DNA of 64,000 bases, taken from Tyto alba (taxonomy: Eukaryota > Chordata > Aves > Strigiformes > Tytonidae). The translations under genes were made by a program, and so were the position numbers. Of the stretch, positions 16,250 to 25,600 are shown one piece after another; the first letter of the stretch is position 1; each line of letters starts with the position of its first letter. The notes beneath the pieces were generated by a model. That model saw nothing but the letters and a program-made list of their open reading frames with translations, ran no database searches and was not told the DNA's origin. Where the stretch lies: the NCBI RefSeq assembly GCF_018691265.1, contig NW_024881295.1:21070243-21134242 (forward strand), written 5' to 3'.

Positions 16250-16850
16250 CCTTGTGTCCTACCTGCCTCCCCTTCCTCCCCCCCTCTCCACACTCCTCCC
16301 CACCTGACAGAAACCTGACAGCGGCCAACTTGCACGTGTTGGCAACCCAAGCGGACGCCGCTTCCCTTCTGATCTCAGTGGTCGGGATTGGGGAACGTCC
16401 CGTCCCCTCCTTCCTGCCCCCCCCCCACCACCCTCCCCCCCACACCTTGAGACAGATCCCTTGGGGGGGCAGCCCTGCCCGGTCCCCCCCCTCCCCACCT
16501 CATTTCAGGGGGCAGGACGCCCGCCCCGGGGGGCTCAGGCGAGGGCGGAAGCAACGGGGCATCAGCTGCCCCCCCCCCAGCTCGCAGGCAGCCCGGCCGC
16601 CGCTGCCTTCTGTGTCTCTGCCTTGTTTGGAAGGAGCAGGGGGCCGTGCTGGTCATCTGGCGGGCGTTATTTGCCCCGTCTCTCTTTCTTACTCGAGCGC
16701 CGGCCGCTTTCCCCGGCTCGGGGAAGGCACGCTGGTCTCCGGGGGGGGGGTCCCACGAGGCCCAATGCGTCCCGTTTCGTTAAAAAGCGATGGAAGGTGC
16801 AGCACTCAGGAGCTGGACCCCGTGGGGGAGTAGGAGAGGACTGGCTTGTT
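16250..16850. other. GC-rich block with C/G runs inside the BRAF long 3' UTR
   Basis: Rich in C-runs and G-runs (C8 to C9 near 16420, 16440 and 16571; G9 to G10 near 16741). It lies directly after the A/T hairpin. ORFs here are frame shadows of the composition. Confidence 0.6.
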
Positions 16851-17627
16851 TAAAGTTTATAGACGTGCGGATCTATAGCCTTTAAACTGGATTATTTTTA
16901 TATATAGTCAAAACAATGGCATTACCTCATAATACAGAGGCTTGTTTATGAGAGGCAAAGTATCTAGTAAGGAGAGGAAAGGGAAATTTATATAGATTTG
17001 ATTTCTTGTTTTTGTTTGTTTGTTCCTTAGTGCAATGAAATGTATGTCCCACCAATTTAAACTCTGTGCTAACACAACATTCCTTTCAGCTGTATTTTTT
17101 TTTTTTTTTTTTTTGACCACCAGAGGTTTGTGAGGGGCTTATGACTGCAAAGTAGAAGGTCCAGTCTGGTTACTTAAAAAAAAAACAATTGTGTTAGTAG
17201 ATTTCCATGGCTGCTTTTTAAAATCTACAATGGAGTAACTGTTTTGAAACTTGTATTTATTTTTTAATTCATAAAACAAAATGTTTATTTTCGGTTTCCT
17301 GTTACCTAGGTCACGGCAACTCCCCTTCTTTCATTCTCCAGTTTCCCCTGTAATTGCCAATACAACTTATTTTTCTTGTTCGTTCCTTCCCCTTTTACTT
17401 TCGTTGTCCCTTCATTTGTACTTTGGAGTTTTTCTCATGTAAATTTGTACAATGGGAAATATTGTCCAGTTTGGTTAGAGAGCATGGAGACTTAAAACAT
17501 ATTAAAATTTGATAGCTGAATTCAGATTGAAGAAAACTATTTCTGTGTAAAGTTATTTAAAGAACTCTGTATTATATAAAAGGCAAAAAGTTCTATGTAC
17601 TTGATGTGAATATGAGAATACTGCTAT

Positions 17628-17633
17628 AATAAA
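17628..17633 (+). terminator. BRAF: Polyadenylation signal AATAAA, probable distal end of BRAF
   Basis: AATAAA in the context ctataataaagattgac. It is the last strong + strand signal before the convergent NDUFB2 3' end, about 1.4 kb away. Confidence 0.75.
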
Positions 17634-17655
17634 GATTGACTGCATGGAAAAGTCT

Positions 17656-19010
17656 GAAGGAGATCGTTTATCATGTAATTCAAAACTCCTCCTCTCCCTG
17701 AAGTTCCACAGGTGCAACAAAGGTGGTTAAGGGGAGTGAAAAATTTACTTTGAGGTTGTTGCTTTAGAATATAACTCAGGAAGTTTAAAAACAAAAAAAA
17801 AAAAAAGGGGGGGATCCCTGGAGAGTAACCCTGCTCCCTTCATCCTCCTTACGCCGGACTGCTGCGCTGTGCCCCAGGGCATTTTTACCTTTGCAGAGGG
17901 GTTTGCTTCAAGGATTCTTCTGGACTTTGGTAATACCCCGGGGCCATTCCCCTTCTCCCTGGGGAAAGCTTGGCACCAGCTGGTCTGGGCTCTCTTCAGG
18001 GTAACTTCCCCTGCTTCCATGGCAGCTGTTACTCCAACTGGTATTAGGTGACAAGATTTCAGTAAAATGTCTTTTAAGTCAGCTTCTCCGTTGTTCTAAC
18101 ACAGACAAGTTTTCTCTCCCTCCACCCTTTTAGTGGTTATTTGGCAGAGCTTTAACAGTGGGATTCTCACCTGCTCTGCCTTGATGGAAGTTTTAAATCA
18201 TTCTCTGAATGTGGATTTATCCCCTTATTTCTGGGGGGCAGCACATTCTATGTCAAGCAAACATTAAAGACGCTCAGGTTACCCCACCTCTAAAGCTGTA
18301 ATGTTTACTCTCCAGAAATCCTCCAGCACTTAAAACCAAAGTATCATTGAGCTTAGAGTTTGGTCAGGCTTAACTTTTACTGAAATGTTCCAGGGGCCTC
18401 CTAATTCCAGAGACCTGCAAGTAACAGAAGAGAATCCCCAGACCCTTTTCACCCGTCCTTTTCCCACCACCGAGAGCAGGGGAAGGACATCCTCCCTAGT
18501 GCCCACGCTGCTTTCTGCAGTAGTTGGGAGCTGTTGGTTTTAGAGCCATAATGTGACACAACAGCTTAAGAGATAGGGTAATTAAAGGATCAGGAACGAG
18601 CAAAAGCTTCAAACGTTTAAGGGGATAACTGCACAGGTCTCTCTCTAGAAACAGAGCACATCCTCGAGGTTAGGTAATGCTGGCTCTACTGGACGGAATA
18701 AAGAAAATAATTGTGGACTGGTAGCAGGTCAAAAAATAAGTTGTTACACTGCAGGCTTCTGTTGCCAAAACTAGAGTACCAGGACTCGTGTATTTCAGGT
18801 ACCCGAGAAGAGTGCACGAAGGCAGCAGCCGGTGCAAACGAGTATCTGCATTCCGTACAACAGAGATTGGGCCCCTTGACCTTCGGAAGAGCACAAATAC
18901 TCGCTGGCAGTAGGGTCCCTGCGGCAGCGCCGGGGGAAGGCAGCCCGTTCGCAGCCCCAGGCCCCGCAGAGCGACCGGGAGCTCCGAGGCGAAGTGAAAA
19001 CACGACCCCG
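17656..19010. other. Intergenic spacer between convergent BRAF and NDUFB2
   Basis: No exon or recognised repeat. It separates the two tail-to-tail genes by about 1.4 kb. Confidence 0.75.
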
Positions 19011-19035
19011 GACCGCGTGTGGCCTGGCGACTGCG

Positions 19036-19041
19036 TTTATT
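19036..19041 (-). terminator. NDUFB2: NDUFB2 polyadenylation signal AATAAA
   Basis: AATAAA on the - strand (TTTATT on +), 36 bases after the stop codon, so the 3' UTR is very short. Confidence 0.85.
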
Positions 19042-19076
19042 GCCGTTGCCCGCAAAGCCGAGCCCCGGGGCGGCTC

Positions 19077-19151
19077 CTACTCCGCGTCGTCCGGCGGGAT
19101 GCCGAGCTCCTCGTCCGTCCAGGCCGAAGGGTCGGGGTAGGGGAAGTGGCC
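19077..19151 (-). CDS. NDUFB2: NDUFB2 exon 3 with stop
   Basis: 24 codons ([20 protein letters not shown] then DDAE) plus TAG at 19079-19077, after a CTCTCCCAG acceptor. Confidence 0.97.
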   Translation of the reverse strand, partial: GHFPYPDPSAWTDEELGIPPDDAE

Positions 19152-19531
19152 CTGGGAGAGAAGCGCCGTCACCGCCCGCCCGCGGCCCCGCTCCCCCGCC
19201 CCGGCCCCGCTCCCGCTCCCGCCGGCCTCACCAGCACCATGTCCGAGCTGTGCCAGAAGTGCCAGAAGATCCAGAACCACATGAAGCCGCTGAGGAGCTC
19301 GCTCCGGATCACCTGCGCCCGCGTCAGCTCCGGGAACTGCCGGTACCGCGGCTGGATGTGCACCCCGCCGCCCGCGCTGCAACAAACGCGCCGCCTCAAC
19401 CCACTCGCCCTCGCTCCCGGCCCCCCCCCCGCCCGCCCCACGTCCGGCCCCGCTCACCGCCGCAGCCCGGTCGCGCCGCTCCCGGCCCGCAGCAGCAGCC
19501 GCCCCGCCGCCCGCCCCAGCGACGCCACCAT
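19077..19531 (-). CDS. NDUFB2: NDUFB2, mitochondrial complex I accessory subunit (AGGG subunit), complete
   Basis: Three - strand exons (19531-19458, 19376-19232, 19151-19077) give 97 residues; the human protein is about 105. The order is a basic, Arg/Leu-rich mitochondrial presequence ([19 protein letters not shown]), then the family hallmark [20 protein letters not shown], one aromatic membrane segment around residues 53-66 ([14 protein letters not shown]), and the conserved tail [16 protein letters not shown] ending PPDDAE and TAG. Phases match at both junctions. The protein is an inner-membrane accessory subunit of NADH:ubiquinone oxidoreductase, in the beta part of the membrane arm. The introns are only about 80 bases. 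The ATG at 19531 has a GCCACC-type context on the - strand (GTCATGG). The gene lies in a CpG island, convergent with BRAF as in human. Confidence 0.97.
19232..19376 (-). CDS. NDUFB2: NDUFB2 exon 2
   Basis: 145 bases after a TTGTTGCAG acceptor. It encodes [20 protein letters not shown] and the aromatic membrane segment, ending SSDMVL before GTGAGG. Confidence 0.97.
19458..19531 (-). CDS. NDUFB2: NDUFB2 exon 1 (coding)
   Basis: 24 codons plus 2 bases. It encodes the presequence [17 protein letters not shown] to GLR. The donor is CGGCG|GTGAGC. Confidence 0.93.
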
Positions 19532-19585
19532 GACAGTCCCTCAGCTCCCCTCAATGTCACCACCACCACCTCCCAACAACAGCCA

Positions 19586-19595
19586 CGCTGATTGG
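19586..19595 (-). promoter_or_regulatory. CCAAT box (NF-Y type) of NDUFB2
   Basis: CCAATCAGCG on the - strand, about 60 bases upstream of the NDUFB2 ATG. The same ten bases occur near the ADCK2 start at 45633-45642. Confidence 0.6.
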
Positions 19596-20022
19596 CCCGC
19601 CCCGGCGCCTACCAACTCCGGGGGGGGGGGGGGGGGGGGGGTCTGCGGGCGGGAGCGAAGGGTGGCAAAGCAAAACATAAGCGAAGCAGAGCACAACGCA
19701 GCGTCTCGGCGGAGGTATATCCGCACCTCCGCGCTACCCCCGCCCCGCGGGTGGGCCCGCCGAGGCTACGGGGGCACCCCCGCCTCCCCGCGGCACCGGA
19801 CGGCGCCAACGCGCTGGCGGCGGGGGAAGGCGAGCCGCGAAAGTGAGTCCCAAAAGATGGCGTCGCCTCAGGGAGGTGACCTCCCCCCCAGCCGTACCGC
19901 TCCTCTCGGAGCGGGGGATGAAGGCGACGCCGGCTGCTTGTTTTTAAGGAAGGGGCCAAAGAAATAACCCCCACACGCCACCCCCCCGACACCCCCTCCG
20001 GGGGCCCAGCCCACAGCGCCCC

Positions 20023-20035
20023 GTTGCTCAGCAAC
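20023..20035. promoter_or_regulatory. RFX-type X-box, GTTGCTCAGCAAC
   Basis: An inverted repeat of GTTGCT / AGCAAC with a one-base spacer, which fits the X-box bound by RFX factors that drive ciliary genes. It lies inside the CpG island, 281 bases upstream of the first good intron donor of the + strand gene and about 490 bases upstream of the NDUFB2 ATG. Confidence 0.6.
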
Positions 20036-20149
20036 GCCGGGGAGGCGGCGGCCCGGCTGTGGGGGGGGCAGGCCCGGCCTCCCGGGGTGCGGGGGGGGGG
20101 GGGGGGCAGTGGGGGTGTCTTTCCTGACACGCTGCCGGAGCAAGAGTGA

Positions 20150-20316
20150 GGAAAAATCGTCCAGCTTCTTCGGGTGAACGAGTGGCGCCAGGTCCCTGCT
20201 GTGTGCCTTCCGGGAGGCTCGTGAAAGAAGCGCTCAAAGAGTGATGGAGAAAGTAGCCAGGCAGTCGGGGGGGGGCCCTTCAAGCGATCAGAGTCCCCCC
20301 TGCTGCTTCTGACAAG
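20150..20316 (+). other. Candidate first exon of the DUF4537-type gene (start approximate)
   Basis: It ends at a strong donor, GACAAG|GTATGC (GT at 20317-20318), just downstream of the X-box. An ATG at 20244 has a good context (gtgATGG), but its frame hits TGA at 20310 after passing a G9 run (20267-20275). One G fewer would leave the frame open in phase 0 to the donor, compatible with the exon at 22455. It could also be purely 5' UTR. Confidence 0.35.
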
Positions 20317-21906
20317 GTATGCCGCTAGTGTAAGATTAGTGCATGCTAATTAGTTCCTCCCGAATCTTTATTGGATGACACTTCACAAAGTGGAACTGGG
20401 GAAAAGTTCCTGTGGCCCTCTGGAAGGGTAACCTCGTTTTGCCTGGCGGCTCATTACGCCTGAGCGTTGATTACACCTAAGCTTCGTCTGCGGACGAGGA
20501 TTTAAAATAGGTTTGGCAGCTCTGTGACAGGCTACACCCGACACCCTGAGCTGGCATATCCACCCTCCTAACTGTACGTTATTTGTACCTTAAATCTCTG
20601 CTTGTGAGGAAAGAGCACTTCACATACAGCCCCTGAGCAGAAAGCCTCGTCGCCAACGCTTGGGGTCAAATTCAGGTGTACCTCGCTCTAACTCCATTTA
20701 CTTTTGCAGGGAAAGGCTCGCCCTGTTAAGTGACTTCATTGAACTTTACAGGCCAGCACTTGAAAAAAAGGTGTTTCTGACAGGTGAAGGTGAACATCCC
20801 AAAGGAAAGAACAAATGCCTTGCTTTGATTTTACTTTTTCTTTGCTATGAGACTGTACAGCTTTGTCTGCAGCCCGTGTATCCTGATTCACAGACCGGTG
20901 GTGTTTTACTCTCAGGCAGGGGTGGTCAAATACCGTATTTTAAATAAATAACAGTATCTTCTAAATCTGTTGACATCCCAAACAGCTGACTTCCTCAGCT
21001 GAAACAGCATAGGTTTTCCATGTCTACCCTGTGGACGTCCTTGTAGTTAAGAGATTTTAAGTTCTGTGTTCTACCGAGTCTTGTAACAGCCCTAATGCAT
21101 TTTCAGCAACAGCTTACAGGGAGTAGTGTCAAACTGTTCACCCACTGTTTTTACTTAACGCACAATTAATGAAACATGAGTTTTATCTTTTCCCGTAAAA
21201 GCTGAACGCTTTAACATAAGGTTCATAGTTTTGTTGTCTGTTCCACCTCCCAACTCTTTTGCATTTTGTCTTTCTCCCTTCTCATAGTCCCTGGCATATT
21301 GTTCGCTGTGTCGTCGTTCTCCAACATTTCCCGTTTTCCATCCTGCTCAGGCCAGATGGCTCCACTGCTGGCTTCAACCCGCAAAGGCGACTTTGGCTTC
21401 CTAGTCTCGATCCTCACCTTCTGCATTCTTCCTGGACTTCAGCTCCTTCCCTTGACCTTTCAGCTCCCGCGTGCTGGGGGGGTTTGGAGAGCCGCGCAAG
21501 AAGCGGGGTGCGAGGGGAGGCAGCTCACACGTGCCCGCCAGCAGCCCGGGCACGGGGGGCACTGGCTGGGAGGAAGGCAGCAGGGCTGGTGTGGCTGCAT
21601 TGCTCGCGGGGATGGGGGAGGCAGCTCCGGAATCCCCCCCCACCTTGCCTCCTTTCTGCTGCCTGCCTCCAAGCTGCGCCTCGTCCGGAGAAATCCGCGT
21701 GTTTTCCAGATTCAAAGCTCTTTACTAAAATCAATTGAAGGAAGGTGAGAAAGGGAAACTGTTCTGATGTAAGAATCACACGCGTAGTGGTTCCTTCACA
21801 GTAGAATAAAGTGATGATAGGATCTGAGGCGGGCCAAAATGGAGATCTACTATAGCTTCGTGCATACCTGAAATGACACATTGTCCTTTGGAGAACGCAT
21901 CTCCTC

Positions 21907-21964
21907 ATGACTGAAGAAACAGTGATGCACCCTCCAACACATCTAGCAGCTGAACAGAAGGCAG
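21907..21964 (+). other. Alternative candidate start exon of the DUF4537-type gene
   Basis: ATG at 21907 encodes MTEETVMHPPTHLAAEQKA, with a possible donor GCAG|GTGAAG at 21964. The leftover base is phase-compatible with an acceptor at 22464 (GCAG|AGGTT), giving ...QKAEVLLPRS. This is weaker than the downstream exons because nothing confirms the donor is used. Confidence 0.25.
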
Positions 21965-22454
21965 GTGAAGCACAAAGGGGGTTTTATCATATAGGTCTTA
22001 CAATTTATCTTTTTATATTTCTTCTTTCCAAGCTTGTTTTCTTCAAATCAAAACCATTTGTGATGACCTTACAGTTAGACAACATAGCACCACAAGATAC
22101 GATGGAAGAACTAAAGAGAAAAGTAACATACTGCAAAGTAGATTTCAATTTTATAAATAATGCTCCTGTTTAAGGATTTCAGTGTTCAAAAATCATGCTC
22201 ATCTTCTGCTTCCACCTCCTCCTTCCCCCCTCCAGGTAAGCTCCATGTCCATCTCCCACGTCCAGTGTTGTCAGGCAGCTAATAAAGATCCCTGTGGCTC
22301 TCTGCTGCCAAGATGTCCAGTAACACGGTGAGTTCAAAACCTGTAAAGGGATCGCAGAAAATGCAGAGAAGATAAAAGCTGGGAACCACAGTCAGTTGTT
22401 GCAGGGTGGGGTGGGTGTCCCGTCCCATGGGGATTTCCTTTCTTTTCATTGCAG

Positions 22455-22688
22455 CAAGTTGCAGAGGTTCTGTTGCCAAGGTCTTTGTTACCTGTATTTG
22501 TCTTCCACAGCTTCCCTGTTTGTGCATGGAACCCAGGTTCCCTTTGTAGGCCCTTGATATCCTCACCAACAAGGAGCTTCATTGATTCATTCCCAGAGGC
22601 TTCCAGTTTCATGAGGGGGGCTCGTGTGTTGGCAAGGAGAGAAGCTGACGGCTATTACTACCTGGGCCACCTAGCCCAAGAGGTGAAG
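22455..22688 (+). CDS. DUF4537-type gene, exon A
   Basis: Acceptor tttcttttcattgcag; donor GTGAAG|GTAGCT. It encodes residues 1-78 of my numbering, ending ARREADGYYYLGHLAQEVK, the first Tudor-like strand set. Internal acceptors at 22464 and 22509 could shorten its 5' side. Confidence 0.75.
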
Positions 22689-25600
22689 GTAGCTATCTAT
22701 TGGGAACTGTGCTGTAAGAGGATCTGTGTGTCTTCTGGCTGTTCTTCCCATGCCTCACCAGTCCCGTGCCCTTGCTGTGGGGTGGCTCTCCTGTGATACA
22801 GTGCACTTCAGAACTACCCTTGTCTCCCCACGTCCTATTTTCATCTGTTCTCTGATGATGACCGGGTGTTTACTGTGAGGGAGTCCTGCAAGCGAAAGCA
22901 GCCTGGAAATCCATCCATTTTAGTAGTCATAATAAGTTGTTATTCAGAGACAATCAAACAAAACTGGTCCCTTATCCTTATTGTCTGCTTCTGCCCAGTC
23001 TAGCAGCAAAGTCAATTAGCTAAACAGCGTAATAGTAACCCAAAATGTTTGCCTCCGGGGAGCACCCCCTCCTGACCCAGCTGAGAGCTTTCCTCATTCT
23101 TCTCCACCTCTGTGTCTGAGATTTGTGAGACAATTTTGGATGCCAGACAGGAAACCACCCCCTGCAGGCTTTCTTTTAAAACCCAGTTCATTTCACAGCT
23201 TGCAGGTTAGTTAAATAAACAGTGATGCTAGGTGAGAATGGCTGTAAGCTCCAGTGGGGGGTGGAACAGATGGTGACAGGTAAAGGCATGAGCCAGGTTA
23301 TTTTTAATAGGAGCTAACAGCATTATTTGTGTAAGTGCATGCATAGGTCTGCAGAAGAGGCTGAAATTTCAGTAACAGATCTGCCCCACACCCGTTGCTG
23401 AAAGCTTAAAGCATTGAAATTTATGACAGTTCTGACATTTTACCGGTTTGTTATCCTTTTGATTACTATGTCATGAACTGCACCATACACAGCAGTTTCT
23501 TTTGGCTACTCCTTTTCCGATGGGAGGTTTTCCTGGTAAAGTTCTGCCTTAGCATACTAATTGTGTTCTTATTAAAATCTAAGTATGAAATGAAAGGAAG
23601 AGAAAGGCCATCAGCCCCCTAAGCCCCAGCTCTTTAATTACTTTTAAAGTCCAGTATGGACACAGTACGGTGGAAAACCTGGTAGAAGAGGAAAGCTACT
23701 TTCCCCAATCACGTTCCGCTTCCTGGGATTTCTGCCACTTCCCTCTTAGCACTTACCTTTGGCCATTAATTGGACCCAGATGTCTGCCTTGCAAACCACC
23801 TGTTTTACTCTTGTAGGGCTCCAGGGAACATTTTTTGATTGAGTTTGACAAAAGTCGCGCTCTGAAAGGCAAGGTGCAGCTTGGCGTGCAGGAAACGCCT
23901 CTCTATGACATTCTCCACTACGAAGATGCCAGGCAACAGCCTCTTGCTCCAGGCGACAGGGTCTTGGCACCATGGGAGGCTCAAGCTGAACGTTTTGGCC
24001 CGGGCACGGTGCTAAAGGTTATGGAGAGCGAGGAGGCACGTTTAGGTATGAAGTACTGGCTTTCCTAACAGAGCTGGGCTCGCCAGGGTTGCTGGTGACT
24101 GTACAGAAAAGAGAACAGTCCCACTCATGGAGAATTCACCACCTGCTGCTTGGGTTTGCTTCATCATCTTATTTTGTTGTTGTTGTTGTTGGCACTAAGC
24201 AGCCTGTTCTTTTTCAGCGCCAGAAATAACGCAGCTCCCAAAACTGGCCTTTGCTTTGTTCTGTGAGTGGAAGCTTCCTAAAAAAAAAAAAAAAGGAGGG
24301 GGTCGGGGGACACATCCTCCCAAAACAAGGAGAAAAATGTTCCTGGCCCTCGTGGGTATTCACCTGATTATCTGTTAGTCTAGTTTCCAGCTCTTGCAAG
24401 GGTAAAATCCTGGCTTGCTGTGATGAGTGAGAATTTTGCTATCTGCTGTCTCTTCATAGGAAGTTCAAAAGAGGGTGAAATTTTAAACCTATAAAGAAAG
24501 AGTCATGCAAGTTGTTATGAAATTGTCTAAAACACAAGCTGTTACTTTTACCTCTTGCTTTCTAAGAGATAAATCACGCAGGTTGACATGTTTCTAATAC
24601 ATTCTTTGTTTTTGTTTTTGTTTTAAATATGCACAGCCCAAACCAGAAGGAGAGTGCTTGTGAATTTCTGGAACGGGCAGACGAAGGAGGTGTCTTCTGA
24701 CCAAGCTCTGCGGATTCCTCTGCCCTTAAGTGAACGCATCATCCTAGAAGTGCAGATGCCTTTAGCAGCCAGGCAGATGGTGGTAGATTCGAGCTTGGAT
24801 TACCCATATGTTGTGGCCCCGGGTTATAGAGCCTCAGGCCAGAGCAGACAGGGTCACTCGGACCTGGACCACTGGCCGAGGGGTCTGTGCTCGACTCAGC
24901 CGTGCGCGAAGTGCAGCTGTAGCTGTACCTCGCTTCCCCACTGCTGCCTTGCAGCCTGGGAACCTACGCAGCCTACGGGGTGCAAAGTGCAGCAGGAAGG
25001 TGCCTTCGTCCCGGGAACAAGCTTGACTAAAGAAGAGCTCAGCAAGAAAATAGAAGAACAGCTGTCTGAAGTAAGGATTTCATTTTCAGAAAGCGTTTCC
25101 GGAGAGGAAGAGAAGAAGGAAGAGAAGAGATTGAAGACAGAAAGTGTTCCAAAAGGTGTTCAGTGCTGTTTGGAAGAGGACCATGAGGTTATAGAACCGA
25201 AGAAGGTAAAAAGTGCGTCACTCTGGCTCTTTGGTTAACGTATGGTCTGCTAGTTGTATAATGTCTGCTTTGTTACCTCAAGTTTTCTGCTCTTAGTACC
25301 AAAAAATTACTCGAGGTGTTAGGCCTGGCCCTTATGTACGCCTGCTAAAGAATGGATACACTTTGCTCTGCACTGTCTTCCTGACCCTTTGACCAGAGGA
25401 AGACCTAGGAGTTGTCACTGTCACTGCCTGGAGCAGACTCCTAGAACCTCTTCCACATATGCAGAAATAAGTGTCTTATAGCCCAGTTTCGCTACATCCT
25501 GCCTCTGTGGAAAGGAGGTAAAGGCAGGAAAAATTGTCAGACAGAAGACTTTGCACCAGATAAGGATTACAGTAAGGGTTGTTCCCTACTAAGGCAGTGT

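Larger units (their letters stand above)
9741..17655 (+). other. BRAF: Long 3' UTR of the BRAF alternative (X1-type) transcript
   Basis: Non-coding from the TAG at 9740 to the polyadenylation signal at 17628-17633. It has no long convincing ORF. Internal AATAAA hexamers occur at 11513-11518, 14280-14285 and 16134-16139 and may give shorter forms. It includes two GC-rich blocks (about 12030-12330 and 16250-16850) and a T/A hairpin (16139-16235). The last 800 bases are AT-rich and evenly complex, as expected for a conserved distal UTR. The full extent is inferred by analogy with the multi-kilobase human X1 3' UTR. Confidence 0.75.
18900..20320. promoter_or_regulatory. CpG island, probable divergent promoter of NDUFB2 (-) and the DUF4537-type gene (+)
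   Basis: A GC- and CpG-rich block covering all NDUFB2 exons and extending about 800 bases upstream of its start. It contains a CCAAT box (19591-19595, - strand), a G22 run (19620-19641), an RFX-type X-box (20023-20035) and a G16 run (20091-20106). That it serves the + strand gene as well is inferred from position. Confidence 0.7.

Noticed and set aside
16252..16833. 193-codon ORF in the BRAF long 3' UTR
   Set aside because: Its reading depends on C/G runs, it has no domain, and overlapping frames on the other strand are equally open.
18711..19967. 418-codon + strand ORF across the NDUFB2 locus
   Set aside because: It does not start with ATG, overlaps all three NDUFB2 exons in antisense and has only Pro/Arg/Ala-rich composition typical of open frames in CpG islands.
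19609..20283. 224-codon - strand ORF upstream of NDUFB2
   Set aside because: A GC-rich frame shadow running through two G-runs, with no recognisable domain.
21266..21748. 160-codon ORF as a possible exon of the DUF4537 gene
   Set aside because: No donor or acceptor fits its frame, composition shifts abruptly at the GC-rich part, and it shows no similarity to the downstream protein.
22076..22131. Possible extra exon TLQLDNIAPQDTMEELKRKV
   Set aside because: Protein-like, with an acceptor cttacag, but the donor (AAA|GTAGAT) is weak and the frame continues to a stop shortly after. I could not support it against a chance ORF.
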